Of a DNA stretch of 64,000 bases, positions 1 through 9,874 are shown piece by piece. Made by a program: the position numbers and the translations under genes. The notes under the pieces are model-generated. The model did not search any database and had not been told where the DNA came from. It saw nothing but the letters and a program-made list of their open reading frames with translations. The stretch covers positions 124,001 through 188,000 of the forward strand of contig JBARXJ010000048.1 of NCBI GenBank assembly GCA_049647265.1, given 5' to 3'. Every line of letters begins with the position of its first letter. The stretch's first letter is position 1. Source of the DNA: JAAURB01 sp049647265. GTDB taxonomy: Bacteria; Cyanobacteriota; Cyanobacteriia; Cyanobacteriales; Microcoleaceae.

Positions 1-533
1 CATCGTTGCAGTTGATGAATATAAATACCCCGATTTAGATAACTAAAATGTTGATGATTATAGCTATAATAATTAGGATCTTGTTCTAATTTTTCAACTT
101 CTCCGGATAGTCGTTGAGTTTCTTGGGTAACAGCTTCTGGAAATGATAAAGATTCAAATCCTAATTTAACTTCCCAATAATAATGGGAAATTGCCCGTTC
201 TACTGGATTTCTTAATAATACAATTAATTGAGTATTTGGGCAAGTTTGATAGACCCGTTGAGGAACTTGGGGATGAAATAAATAATAAGGAGTTCCTTCA
301 CCCGTGATAGAGTGAATGCTATCGGCTTTTGATGGAAATTGAGATTGATACCATTGCCAGCCTTGTTGATAATTTAAACTAAAATAGTGAATTTCCTTTT
401 GAGTGGCAGATAAAATTTGGGGATGTTGAGTCAGATAATAATATAGGGAATTAGTACCGCCTTTTTGAGTCCCAATAATCATGAAATGTGGCGGTTTTGA
501 GTTATATCTTGTCTCGGCTTTTTCTAAAATCAT
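1..533 (-). CDS. Sulfotransferase, 3' end outside window
   Basis: Reading the minus strand from the ATG at 533 gives an open frame that runs off the left edge (about 177 codons seen). Near residue 19 the protein has MIIGTQKGGTNSLYYYL, which matches the 5'-phosphosulfate-binding loop of PAPS-dependent sulfotransferases. Further on, LIVLLRNPVERAISHYYWE matches the 3'-phosphate-binding segment with its conserved Arg and Ser. It therefore probably transfers sulfate from PAPS to a sugar, as in the heparan-sulfate-type sulfotransferase family. It follows the giant glycosyltransferase gene on the same strand, about 190 bp downstream, and fits a sulfated surface polysaccharide. The C-terminal part cannot be judged. 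A second in-frame Met (at the motif itself) is too late to be the start. Confidence 0.8.
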   Translation of the reverse strand, partial: MILEKAETRYNSKPPHFMIIGTQKGGTNSLYYYLTQHPQILSATQKEIHYFSLNYQQGWQWYQSQFPSKADSIHSITGEGTPYYLFHPQVPQRVYQTCPNTQLIVLLRNPVERAISHYYWEVKLGFESLSFPEAVTQETQRLSGEVEKLEQDPNYYSYNHQHFSYLNRGIYIHQLQR

Positions 534-630
534 ACCAATTATTTTACCATCATTTTGAATTTAACACTTCATCCTTCAAGGATAACTTTTTTACTATTTA
601 GTATTTAGTATTTAGTTAAAAATATCTTAA

Positions 631-719
631 ACTAATAACTAACAACTAATAACTAACAACTAACAACTAACAACTAATAACCAATAACTAATAACTAATA
701 ACTAACAACTAACAACTAG
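631..719. repeat. Short tandem repeat, AACTAAC/AACTAAT type
   Basis: About 12 imperfect copies of a 7-8 base unit (AACTAAC, AACTAAT, ACCAATA variants) fill the gap between the giant gene and the partial sulfotransferase gene, ending right at the stop codon of the former. The block is preceded by three copies of a TATTTAG unit near 595-615. This is the style of the cyanobacterial STRR heptamer repeats. A similar block lies at 22843-22892. No coding role is visible. Confidence 0.8.
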
Positions 720-3700
720 TTACATCTTTTTCGGACGCATAATACACAAACAAAAGTCTGATTCTAAACCACCGGGAATTTCCATTAAAATCTGTTCAAA
801 TTCTAACAATAAACGAACAATGGTTTCTCCTTTGCTATCTTCAGAGAGTTTATGATGGTCGAGTAAGGGATAAAGAGGATGTAATATTCCGCCACCAAAG
901 GGGTTATAAACCTCAATATCAAAGTAATATTGAATAAAGGGTAAGATCAGTTTTGAACGGACTGCTTCTGAAGGATCTGTGGCAAAGACTTGATGAATTG
1001 TAGGGTTAATAAATTCTTCTCGTAAACCGGATTTTAACAGGTCATTAAAGCAGCGATACAAACGATTAATTAAATTGACTTGTTGTTGATTATAAATGCA
1101 GTAGATATCGCCGATATATTCATTGATAATAAAGTAGCCTTCGGGATGAAGAGAACGATGAACAATTTCGAGAAAACGTTCTAATTCTTTAACATGATGC
1201 AGAGAACCAGAACAGAATGCCATATCATATTTTTTGCCATTATCTAGATTGAATTGATTAAAATCATCTTGATAGAAGTTGACATTAACATTGACGGCTT
1301 TGGCATTTTCACGGGCAATATTTAAAGAAGATTCTGAGAAGTCGAAGGCATCAATCTCATGGGCAAACCCTAATTCTGCCATCATAATTTCATGGTTACC
1401 AATGCCACAGCCTAAAGATAAAATATTATCAAATTTTCGATTAGTAAAATAATCTTCAATTAGCCATCGTAGCCAGTATTTTTTACTTTCTCCTCCTGAC
1501 ATTCTGTAGTGTAAAACTTCTTCAATAATCGGGTTAGAGACCCAATGGCTGGCGGTTGCGGCGGTAGGATTGGTTTCCCAGTAGCTTTTATCAGCCGCTA
1601 TATTTTCAGACCGTTGAATGGAGGGTTCAACAACTTCTGTTAGAGGTTTAGTTTCTATTATTTGACTTTGAGATATTTCGGACTGTTCTAATACTTCAGT
1701 TTCTTCTATACTTTGACGCGGATGAGGATTAATTAAGTCAGCTTCTTGGAATATTTCGTAATAAGCTTGTGTCATTTCCTCAAAGCTATTAAGAGAGTCT
1801 AAGACATATTTAGCATTCTCAGCAAATTCTTGGCGTATTACTGGATTTTCGAGTAACGAAATTAGACAATTACAGAGTTCTTCTGGTTGGTTGGGAGTAT
1901 AAAATAAAGCATTAATATTTTCGCGGACTTGTTCAGGAATACCAAATACAGGTGTTGTAATAATGGGTAAATTGTACGCCATGGCTTCGAGGATAACGCG
2001 GGGATAACTTTCAACGCGAGAGGTACAAACAAACACATCAGCCGCTTGATAGTATTTCGGCGTTTCTGGAGTTTCTGGAATAATGGTAATTTGGCTTTGT
2101 AATACTTCAGGAAGCTGTTGCACAAGTTGAGATAATTCTGTACTATAAATGCTAGGGCGATCGCCAACAATAAAACAACGAATTCTTGAATACCATTCTG
2201 AGGGTAAATGAGTTAACGCTTTAACTAAATCTTGCTGTCCTTTACGTTCACAAACCGTTCCCAGTAGCAATATCATTATTTCGGTTTCTTGCAAGTTTAA
2301 GGCTTCTCTGGCGGCGCTTCTTGTCCAGGTTTTAGCGGTTTGTTGAAATTGTTTGACATCCATGCCGTTATGGATGACAGTAAAGTTGTGATGGCTATTT
2401 AAAGGTAAATATAAATTGCGGGTGGCATCGGCAACAAAAATAATTCGATAAGGATATTTAAAGCAGCTTAACGCTTTCGTGGCAATGTCTGAACCAAAGC
2501 CATCAAAATAAGTTTGCCAGGGTTCGCTTTCATGAATATTCCAGACTGAAGGAATACCCATTTTTTCCCCACAGTCTACCATAAAGAAATTCTCTAAAGT
2601 ATTGGCATAAATTACATCATATTGATGCAGTTGTAATGTTTCAGCAAAGGTTTGTAATGCAGTTTCATAAGCGTCTGGCTGGTAAACATTAATTAAAGGA
2701 TGGTCTGCAACAATCACTTCTATATTATGTTGTTCATACGCTTGTCGTAACGGCCCATCATAGACAGAGAAAATAACGGGTTCTATTTTATTTTCTTTTG
2801 CTAATTTTACGGCTATTTCATATTGATGTAACGGGGCACCTGTATATTCTAAAGCATTAGTACACATCAAAACACGGGGTTTAATTGTCGTTTTGCCACT
2901 CGTTAAATGGCGAGGTTGAATTTGAAACCATTCGTTACTGACAGAGAGATGAGGGTTATAAAACGGATCGATTTTATCAGCATATTTACGGCGGAAATTA
3001 GCCACTTCTTGAGGATTATCTTTATAGCCTCTGGATGTTCCTTCTTTATGAATTAATTGGGCATCGGGGCAATAAATACAGTGATATCCTTGTTCAGTTA
3101 AACGATAATTATAATCAGCATCATTATAGGCTACAGCAAACTGATTTTGATCGAATCCTCCCAGTTCTAAAAATAACTCACGGGGGGTTAATAAACAAGC
3201 GGCAGTAACGGCTGAATAGTTGCGTAATACTTTAGAATAAGCCAAATAACCAAAGTCATTTTTATGGGTTAATTTAAAGGCATGACCCGCTAAACCATGA
3301 TGCAAACCATGAAGAATTCCGGCGTGTTGTATCCTATCATCAGGATAAATTAATCTGGCCCCAACTGCCCCGACTTTATTAAGTTGGGCATATCCCATCA
3401 TCTGACTTAACCAATTGGGAGAAATCACCTCTGTATCGTTATTTAAAAATAGAATATAATCGGTTTCAACTTCTGCTACGGCTTGGTTATTTAAAGCGGC
3501 AAAGTTAAATTTATCTTGACTCGGGATATTTAAAATCGTAATATTTTCACGATTATAAAGCTGTTTAAAATAGTCTAAAATATCGGTTTCATCACTATCG
3601 TTATCAATAATTAAAATTTGGTAATTTTCATAAGTGGTTTTCTGCAACGACTCTAAACAAGGCTTAAGTAATTTCAGTTGATTTTTCGTGGGGATAATAA

Positions 3701-6700
3701 TCGTGACGGCAGGGCCATTATCGGGAAATTCATGACTAAATATGCCTAAATGTAAATCAATTGCCCATTTAGGTTGAAACGCTTTAACAGTTTGCTGGCG
3801 GCGGGTTAATGCATCTTGTACCGCTTGACATCCGGCGGTAAAACTAGCGGGTTTTTCTGACCCAGAAATAGCCGTTGAACCGGGAGTAGCCCGCCAATGA
3901 TACAATACTAAAGGAATATGACCGATATGACGGGCTTTTTCTGTGGTTCGTAATGCCAAATCATAGTCCTGAGATCCTTCATAACCGAGGCGTAAACCAC
4001 CCACTTGTTGAAATAGCGATCGCCGCACACCAAAAGCATGGCTCATATACATGTATGATAGGAGTAAATGGGGCGACCAGTCGGGCTTGAATTGGGGTGC
4101 AAATCGTTTTTCTGTCGTGTCTATTTTGTCGTCATCGCTATAGATTACGTCGGTTTCTGGATGTTGGGCAATATAGAGGGCAATTTCTCCTAAAGCATCT
4201 GGGGTTAATTCATCGTCGTTATCTAAGAATAATAAAAATTCACCCGTTGCTAACTCTGCGGCTGTATTGGTTGCGGCGCTAATATTGCCATTTTCACTCC
4301 GAAAAACCACCTTAATTCTATTATCATTGGCTGCCAATATATTCAGGGTTTCTGCTACTTCTGGCTGAGAACTACAATCATCCGCGATACAAAGTTCCCA
4401 ATTGTGATAGACTTGTTGAATCACGCTATCAATGGCTTTTTCTAAGCAATCAATTGGCGGATTATACACAGGCATAATTACCGAAATTTTGATTAATTCC
4501 GTTTCGTCGTAACGTTCTAAACGCTGTTGTAATGCTGCCTCTTGTCGCGGTGTCCAAGGGTTAACTTTTAACCAAGCCTCATACGGGTCAGCTATTTCTG
4601 GCAGTTTAAACCCTTGAGGTAATAAAGAAGTAACCGCAGGGGCTTGAGTCTTGCGATAAATTAACCGCGTTTGCCGAATAATTGCCGGAATTTCCCACGG
4701 CATCGGAATAATTCTACCTAAGCGTTGCTTTCTTTCCCTTGCCCGTTGCCGAATAGCCGCGATAAATTTTGTGGCTTGCTTTGCCTTTCTGCCGACTTTT
4801 TCAATAATTCCATCCGGCTTAACTTGTAGCGGTTCTGGATGGCGATAAATGACGCTTTCTCCAGTCTCGAGTTGGGCTTCTAGCTGTAAGTCCCAATTTC
4901 CCGGCGGCAAGTCTGCTAATACTTCAAACCCACTGGTGTCGCTACCCATCCAATCTGGGAAAACCGCCGCCACATCAGCCCGAGGCAAACCATAGGCGCA
5001 GGTTACATTATTATTATTCCATTTTAACAGCAATTGGGTAATTTTATATTTTGGATGACAACACCAACCTGCAAATAATACATTTCCCGGACGTTGCTGC
5101 CAATTTGTCGGGGCATCAAATGCTGCTTTTATTGATGAAATTTGTAGGGGATAAGTGGCGATACGATGCCATTTTCCTTTATTATTTTGCACTTCTAAAT
5201 GTAAGCTTTCTGAATAGTCGGGTAATTGAATTTGTACTCTAAATCCAGAATTTCCCGCCTCAGATATTAAAGGATGTAGCCTAGCTAAATCGGGTCTATC
5301 TATCCCCAATTTTCCGGAATAGACTTGATTACCGATTTTTGCCCGAACTGCTTGTAAAGTTTGTTTTCCGGTATACAGACACCAACCTTCTATCTGAATA
5401 AAACTCTCTCCAGAACTGATAAACTCCCAGGAATTAGGCGTATCAATAGAAAATAAATATTGCGGACGCAGATTCTGACGCACCCAATGTTTTAAGCTAT
5501 TCCATTTAGTCTTAACTTTCCAAAACTTAGAAGCCTTAATTTCTGTAACTTCTGCTTGGGCTTGTAATAAAAAACGCTGAGTTTGACCCAATTCTTGTTC
5601 TAAAGATAATATCTTTGTTTTCGCCTGTTGAAACTCTATTTCTACTCCCTGTTGTTTCTGTTGAGATTGTTCTAATTCTACTTCTAACGTTGCTAACTTT
5701 AACTGAACTTTTTCTACAGTATTTTCGAGTTGTAAAGATTGACTGATGGCTTCTTGGTATTGTAGATTCAGTCCTTGCAGTTCACCTTGAGTTTTTCCTA
5801 ATTCAAGTTCTTTATTAATTAGCTTAGTGACAGCTTCTTGGGACTGAGTTTGCACCCCTTGAAGTTCTCCTTGAGTTTGACCGAGTTCCTGTTCTAAATC
5901 GATAATTTTTAAAATAGCTTCTTGATGCTTCTGTTCAATTCCTGCTGATTTTAACTGGCTATTTCCTAGTTCTTTTTCAGTGTTTAGTAACTTTGTTTTT
6001 GCTTCTTGATATCGAACTTCTAAACTTTCCAACTGAAACTGAGTTTGACCTAATTCTGTTTCAGTGTGTATCAACCGATCAATTGTTTCGTTAAATTTTT
6101 CTTTTTCTCTCTGTAACTGACGGACTTCCAACCAATCTTTAAATAACCAAACCGGATGAGGAGATTGATTTAAAATATCGGATTCTGCTGTCGTTAAACC
6201 TCGATCAAAAGGATTAGCCGTCGCTTCTAACTGTAAATATAAATCAATTACATCTGGAAAACACTGCTTAATTAAATGAGGACGATTTGTATTTAAAACA
6301 TCATCTAATAGTAAAGCAGGCTCGAAATTATCAGTTTGAGGTGAGTTAAGGCGAATATCAAATTTATGTTGTATTTCTTGAATAAATTGTTGAGGATTTT
6401 GCCCAATTTGATACACATTCGCTAAAATAGCATTCTCTGAACAATTTGCATAAAAATCTAATATTTTATGATGATAAAATTGCCAGGTTTTAATTGCTAA
6501 TTCCGGTTGATTTAAAATTGCTGAATCTGTTGCCCGACGATAAAGAGAATCTACAACTTCCCAGGGAGAACGATAAACAAAGATAAACTTTGCATTAGGA
6601 ATTAACTGATACCATAAATCTAAAAATAAAACCGTTCTTGGATCTTTCCAACCCCAAGGCTGTTCAAAATCTTGATGGGTTTCAAGCAGTTGTTTGGCTT

Positions 6701-6965
6701 GCTGAATATGATGTTGTTTAATTTGGATACAATCTTGCGTCACACATCCTAAATCATCCAAGCCATTCTCTTGTAAAATTTCGCGGTGAAAACTAACAAA
6801 ATCAATGTTCTCAAAATGTCCTCGGATATTACCATAATCTGCCCCGACTAACCGCTTACCAATATTTACGCCGACACTTTGAAGTAAAGAAGCGGTTAAT
6901 GAAGTACCAGAGCGGTGCATTCCGGTTATAATGACAATGGGGGATTGACTTTGCAGGTAATTCAT
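720..6965 (-). CDS. Giant sulfotransferase / triple glycosyltransferase / methyltransferase
   Basis: A 2081-residue protein with at least five catalytic modules, starting at an ATG. Residues 1-285 are a sulfotransferase domain (GMHRSGTSLTASLL at 15-28; the FVYRSPWEVVDSLYRR segment binds the 3'-phosphate). Residues 286-485 form a coiled coil of repeating LEQELGQTQGELQ-like units. Residues 500-745 hold two copies of a small RPDL/RADV...GF domain that recurs in neighbouring genes. A first GT2 domain starts near 825 (ISVIMPVYN, later YSDDDKID as DXD), a second near 1085 (VTIIIPTKN, FLNNDTEV). A GT4 domain spans about 1360-1690 (RVLMCTNALEYTGAP, VCTSRVESYPRVILEAMA). A class I SAM methyltransferase lies at 1840-2080 (ILSLGCGIGNHE). 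It probably assembles and modifies one glycan repeat at the cytoplasmic face. Substrates are unknown. No frameshift is seen. Confidence 0.88.
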   Translation of the reverse strand: MNYLQSQSPIVIITGMHRSGTSLTASLLQSVGVNIGKRLVGADYGNIRGHFENIDFVSFHREILQENGLDDLGCVTQDCIQIKQHHIQQAKQLLETHQDFEQPWGWKDPRTVLFLDLWYQLIPNAKFIFVYRSPWEVVDSLYRRATDSAILNQPELAIKTWQFYHHKILDFYANCSENAILANVYQIGQNPQQFIQEIQHKFDIRLNSPQTDNFEPALLLDDVLNTNRPHLIKQCFPDVIDLYLQLEATANPFDRGLTTAESDILNQSPHPVWLFKDWLEVRQLQREKEKFNETIDRLIHTETELGQTQFQLESLEVRYQEAKTKLLNTEKELGNSQLKSAGIEQKHQEAILKIIDLEQELGQTQGELQGVQTQSQEAVTKLINKELELGKTQGELQGLNLQYQEAISQSLQLENTVEKVQLKLATLEVELEQSQQKQQGVEIEFQQAKTKILSLEQELGQTQRFLLQAQAEVTEIKASKFWKVKTKWNSLKHWVRQNLRPQYLFSIDTPNSWEFISSGESFIQIEGWCLYTGKQTLQAVRAKIGNQVYSGKLGIDRPDLARLHPLISEAGNSGFRVQIQLPDYSESLHLEVQNNKGKWHRIATYPLQISSIKAAFDAPTNWQQRPGNVLFAGWCCHPKYKITQLLLKWNNNNVTCAYGLPRADVAAVFPDWMGSDTSGFEVLADLPPGNWDLQLEAQLETGESVIYRHPEPLQVKPDGIIEKVGRKAKQATKFIAAIRQRARERKQRLGRIIPMPWEIPAIIRQTRLIYRKTQAPAVTSLLPQGFKLPEIADPYEAWLKVNPWTPRQEAALQQRLERYDETELIKISVIMPVYNPPIDCLEKAIDSVIQQVYHNWELCIADDCSSQPEVAETLNILAANDNRIKVVFRSENGNISAATNTAAELATGEFLLFLDNDDELTPDALGEIALYIAQHPETDVIYSDDDKIDTTEKRFAPQFKPDWSPHLLLSYMYMSHAFGVRRSLFQQVGGLRLGYEGSQDYDLALRTTEKARHIGHIPLVLYHWRATPGSTAISGSEKPASFTAGCQAVQDALTRRQQTVKAFQPKWAIDLHLGIFSHEFPDNGPAVTIIIPTKNQLKLLKPCLESLQKTTYENYQILIIDNDSDETDILDYFKQLYNRENITILNIPSQDKFNFAALNNQAVAEVETDYILFLNNDTEVISPNWLSQMMGYAQLNKVGAVGARLIYPDDRIQHAGILHGLHHGLAGHAFKLTHKNDFGYLAYSKVLRNYSAVTAACLLTPRELFLELGGFDQNQFAVAYNDADYNYRLTEQGYHCIYCPDAQLIHKEGTSRGYKDNPQEVANFRRKYADKIDPFYNPHLSVSNEWFQIQPRHLTSGKTTIKPRVLMCTNALEYTGAPLHQYEIAVKLAKENKIEPVIFSVYDGPLRQAYEQHNIEVIVADHPLINVYQPDAYETALQTFAETLQLHQYDVIYANTLENFFMVDCGEKMGIPSVWNIHESEPWQTYFDGFGSDIATKALSCFKYPYRIIFVADATRNLYLPLNSHHNFTVIHNGMDVKQFQQTAKTWTRSAAREALNLQETEIMILLLGTVCERKGQQDLVKALTHLPSEWYSRIRCFIVGDRPSIYSTELSQLVQQLPEVLQSQITIIPETPETPKYYQAADVFVCTSRVESYPRVILEAMAYNLPIITTPVFGIPEQVRENINALFYTPNQPEELCNCLISLLENPVIRQEFAENAKYVLDSLNSFEEMTQAYYEIFQEADLINPHPRQSIEETEVLEQSEISQSQIIETKPLTEVVEPSIQRSENIAADKSYWETNPTAATASHWVSNPIIEEVLHYRMSGGESKKYWLRWLIEDYFTNRKFDNILSLGCGIGNHEIMMAELGFAHEIDAFDFSESSLNIARENAKAVNVNVNFYQDDFNQFNLDNGKKYDMAFCSGSLHHVKELERFLEIVHRSLHPEGYFIINEYIGDIYCIYNQQQVNLINRLYRCFNDLLKSGLREEFINPTIHQVFATDPSEAVRSKLILPFIQYYFDIEVYNPFGGGILHPLYPLLDHHKLSEDSKGETIVRLLLEFEQILMEIPGGLESDFCLCIMRPKKM

Positions 6966-7074
6966 AGTCTAATCATGTGTTCTAAGAGTTCTCCCGTGAG
7001 AAATGCAACCGTTTAAAATCATCATTTCAGTTAGAATTAGATTGTCTAACAGTTTGGTCAGAGATGTCAACCAT

Positions 7075-8385
7075 TTAGTTTGTTGACTCCCCTTTATACA
7101 GTCCAAATCTACCCAAGAGTTTAAAGCATTTTCGTCTAATTCTCCAAAAAATAGTCCTTTCCATCGCCTCAATTTTAGCTTCTGCTTGCTGCAACTGACT
7201 TTCTGTTACAGCCCGTTGAAGTTCAAGTCGATGCCGGGGAATTAGCCATTGAATAATTTCTGCATCAATCACCCAAACGATACCAAAGTTATTCGTCACT
7301 TTAACTAAAATTGTATCATTCAGTTGAAATTGATCGGGTTGAAGTTGACAATGCCAACCACAATTAATTAAGTCAGGACGTTGGAAAATATCCGCTACAT
7401 CTGGACGAGAAACTGAAGGTTTTAGGGTATATATTTTATTTTTATTAATGATTACTTCAATGGCTTTTACTTCACCCCCTGGATTAAAATCAGCCCCCCA
7501 ACCACTGAGACAGAGAATACCATCTGAGGTGAGATAACAACTATCTAAACTACCACGAGGCGGCTGATGCAGGGTGAATTTTGATAAATTATTATCTGTA
7601 TTTTGTGTAACAATATATAAGTCTTGATATTGACCTAAGCCTTGAGGAAAGCGATAAATATTTGCTTTGCCTTGACTCAGTTTATTAAGTAGATTACGAA
7701 TATAAGTTTCAGTCACATAAGTTGTCCCATAATCTTGTTTATTGAGAGAATGGCTTTCACTGGTATCGGCACTAAATAAAAATCCAGACGGCGGCATTTC
7801 TACCCCTATAGGCGTGGTAATTTCATCTAAAACACTAAATATTAATAGTCCTTGTGGATGAGTTAAATCATAAAGCTTTTCCATCCATTGTTTGAAGCTG
7901 GGTTCAGGAAGATGGCTAAATAAAGAACTCACTAAAATACAATCAAATGGCTGATTAACTGAATAATCTTGCGGATTTAAACAGGAATGAATCCCGTTAA
8001 CTCCTAAATATTCGGTTTGAAATTGAACCGCTTCTGGATAAATATCACAAGCCCATATTTTCTGGGGAGATAATGCTTGAATTAAATAGCGGGTAAACCG
8101 ACCATATCCACTGGCAAAATCTAGAAAGTTTGAAAGTTTATCAAAATTACCAAAATGATAATTAACAATTTGTTGAACTGTTGAAAAAATAGAATATCCC
8201 AATAAGTAATAGGACAGTAAAGCCGGATGATTAATTTGAGAGTCTATTTCTTTTAAATCATAAGAATACATCTCGTCTGTATCCGCAATTTTTGATTTAA
8301 AAGTCGATGATTTTATTGATAATTCATGAATGATTGCATCAACAACAGAATTATTCTTACTATCTAAAATATAATTATTATCCAC
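7075..8385 (-). CDS. SAM methyltransferase with C-terminal recognition domain
   Basis: A 436-residue protein with a GTG start; no clear Shine-Dalgarno site is visible. The N-terminal part (residues 85-250) is a class I methyltransferase with motif I FLDFASGYGRFTRYLIQ and motif II WACDIYPEAV. Residues 265-385 hold a separate domain with the pattern GWG...VEVII...RPDVADIF...CGW, the same domain found twice in the giant protein and twice in the GT-C-like protein. The last 60 residues are a short coiled coil ending in a basic tail (ERTIFWRIRRKCFKLLGRFG). By position it lies between the ABC exporter ATPase and the giant protein and likely methylates or caps the exported glycan. Some O-antigen systems that export through Wzt-type ABC transporters use a terminal methyl group as the stop signal; whether this protein acts that way is inference. 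Confidence 0.78.
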   Translation of the reverse strand: MDNNYILDSKNNSVVDAIIHELSIKSSTFKSKIADTDEMYSYDLKEIDSQINHPALLSYYLLGYSIFSTVQQIVNYHFGNFDKLSNFLDFASGYGRFTRYLIQALSPQKIWACDIYPEAVQFQTEYLGVNGIHSCLNPQDYSVNQPFDCILVSSLFSHLPEPSFKQWMEKLYDLTHPQGLLIFSVLDEITTPIGVEMPPSGFLFSADTSESHSLNKQDYGTTYVTETYIRNLLNKLSQGKANIYRFPQGLGQYQDLYIVTQNTDNNLSKFTLHQPPRGSLDSCYLTSDGILCLSGWGADFNPGGEVKAIEVIINKNKIYTLKPSVSRPDVADIFQRPDLINCGWHCQLQPDQFQLNDTILVKVTNNFGIVWVIDAEIIQWLIPRHRLELQRAVTESQLQQAEAKIEAMERTIFWRIRRKCFKLLGRFGLYKGESTN

Positions 8386-8424
8386 ATTATTTAATTAACG
8401 AATAACCAACAATAAATAACTAAA

Positions 8425-9834
8425 CTATAAGACTTCAATTCTAGATTCAGCTTGTAATGTTTCTTTTGTTAAGGTTAATCGTGGTTCAACCAGTAAGTCA
8501 ACAATACCTGTCACGCAAGAACTTTCACAAGGTTGTACCCGAAACATTCCCACATCAATACAACGATCTAAATAAGTAAATTCGCCATCTACAATACCAG
8601 AAACGCCGGCATTGAGAAAATAAACATTCGGGGCTAAAAGACATTTAAATTCAAATTCAATCGCAATTTTAGTTCCCGCTTCAATATATTTAATTGATTT
8701 AGAGGTTGCCAAACAAGAAGCCCCCGCCAGTTCAAAGCCACTTACTGTTTTAATTAACATCCCAAACCGAACATGGGAAGCGGGTTTAAAGAATTCAATT
8801 GTATAGCGATAAATATAAGTTTTTCGACTAATTAAATGATTAACTCGCTGTTCGTCTAATGTGGTAACATGAGGATCGCTAATGCTTGCCCCACGCGAAG
8901 GATAACGAATTGGATGATCGGGTTTTAAATTGGGATCGTAATAGTCTTTGTAGTCAGATTCACTGCTATTAATTTCTGTAGTTTGTTGACCATTATGATT
9001 CGTGATATTCGGAGAAAGTTGAATCGATGTTAGACTGGTTTGTATGGGTTCTAAAGACGGAATTTGTTGTATTTCTTCTCGCAGACGTTTCGCTTCTTCT
9101 GCTTCGGCATAAATCATTTTTTGATATTTAGAAATCACCATTTTAGGTCGATGTTGAATTAAGCGTTCTCCTTGATCCATTAATATCGCTGAATCACACA
9201 ATTGAATTACAGAAGTCGCCGAATGGGAGACAAATAAAATGGTTCCGCCTCTATCTTGGATTTGATGAATTCGGCTAAAGCATTTACGCTGAAAGGCTTC
9301 ATCCCCAACAGAAAGGGCTTCATCCACGACTAATATATCCGGGTCTGCACTGGTGGCAACGGCGAATCCTAAACGAATATACATCCCGCTAGAATAGGTT
9401 TTTACCGGTTGATCGATGAAGTCTCCAATATCAGCAAAGGCTACAATTTCATCATATTTTGCTTCTATTTCTTTTGGCGTTAATCCTAACAGTTGACCAT
9501 TGAAAAAGATATTCTGCCGTCCTGTAAACTCGGGGTTAAAACCACTACCTAATTCTAATAATGCAGAAATCCGCCCATTAACTTCTACTGTTCCCGTTGT
9601 CGGCGTTAAAGTCCCCACAATAATTTGTAGTAATGTACTTTTTCCTGAACCATTACGCCCGATAATGCCTAAAGTTTGTCCTTTATAAACCTGTAAATTA
9701 ATATCCTGTAACGCCCAGAACTTTTCAGCTAAATTTTTATTCGGGTTAAAAATTTCTTTAAGCCGATCAACTGGATGCCGATAGCGCTTAAAACATTTAG
9801 AAACGTTGGTTACTGAAACTGCCAGTTCACTCAT
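8425..9834 (-). CDS. wzt: Polysaccharide ABC exporter ATPase, Wzt type
   Basis: A 469-residue ATPase of the Wzt/TagH/RfbE group that drives export of lipid-linked polysaccharide. Walker A is GRNGSGKST at residues 59-67, the signature YSSGM at 147-151, Walker B ILVVDEAL at 167-174, with the H-loop in FVSHS. After about residue 240 comes a linker, and from about 330 to 455 a beta-rich domain (YTIEFFKPASHVRFGMLIKT) typical of Wzt C-terminal domains, which bind the modified end of the glycan before export. That longer form (compared with about 250 residues for TagH-like short forms) suggests chain-end recognition here. The gene sits 40 bp downstream of its permease partner and is followed by a methyltransferase gene. 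Start is an ATG at 9834. Confidence 0.9.
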   Translation of the reverse strand: MSELAVSVTNVSKCFKRYRHPVDRLKEIFNPNKNLAEKFWALQDINLQVYKGQTLGIIGRNGSGKSTLLQIIVGTLTPTTGTVEVNGRISALLELGSGFNPEFTGRQNIFFNGQLLGLTPKEIEAKYDEIVAFADIGDFIDQPVKTYSSGMYIRLGFAVATSADPDILVVDEALSVGDEAFQRKCFSRIHQIQDRGGTILFVSHSATSVIQLCDSAILMDQGERLIQHRPKMVISKYQKMIYAEAEEAKRLREEIQQIPSLEPIQTSLTSIQLSPNITNHNGQQTTEINSSESDYKDYYDPNLKPDHPIRYPSRGASISDPHVTTLDEQRVNHLISRKTYIYRYTIEFFKPASHVRFGMLIKTVSGFELAGASCLATSKSIKYIEAGTKIAIEFEFKCLLAPNVYFLNAGVSGIVDGEFTYLDRCIDVGMFRVQPCESSCVTGIVDLLVEPRLTLTKETLQAESRIEVL

Positions 9835-9874
9835 GGGTGATTGATTAATTCTCTGTGATTATCTTCTTAAACGC

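Noticed and set aside
6969..7172. A 67-codon minus-strand frame between the giant gene and the methyltransferase
   Set aside because: It overlaps the end of the methyltransferase in another frame, has no ribosome site and no protein-like motif.
7075..9834. Teichoic-acid type (TagGH) export instead of Wzm/Wzt
   Set aside because: The organism is Gram-negative by its porin, and the ATPase has the long Wzt-type C-terminal binding domain.
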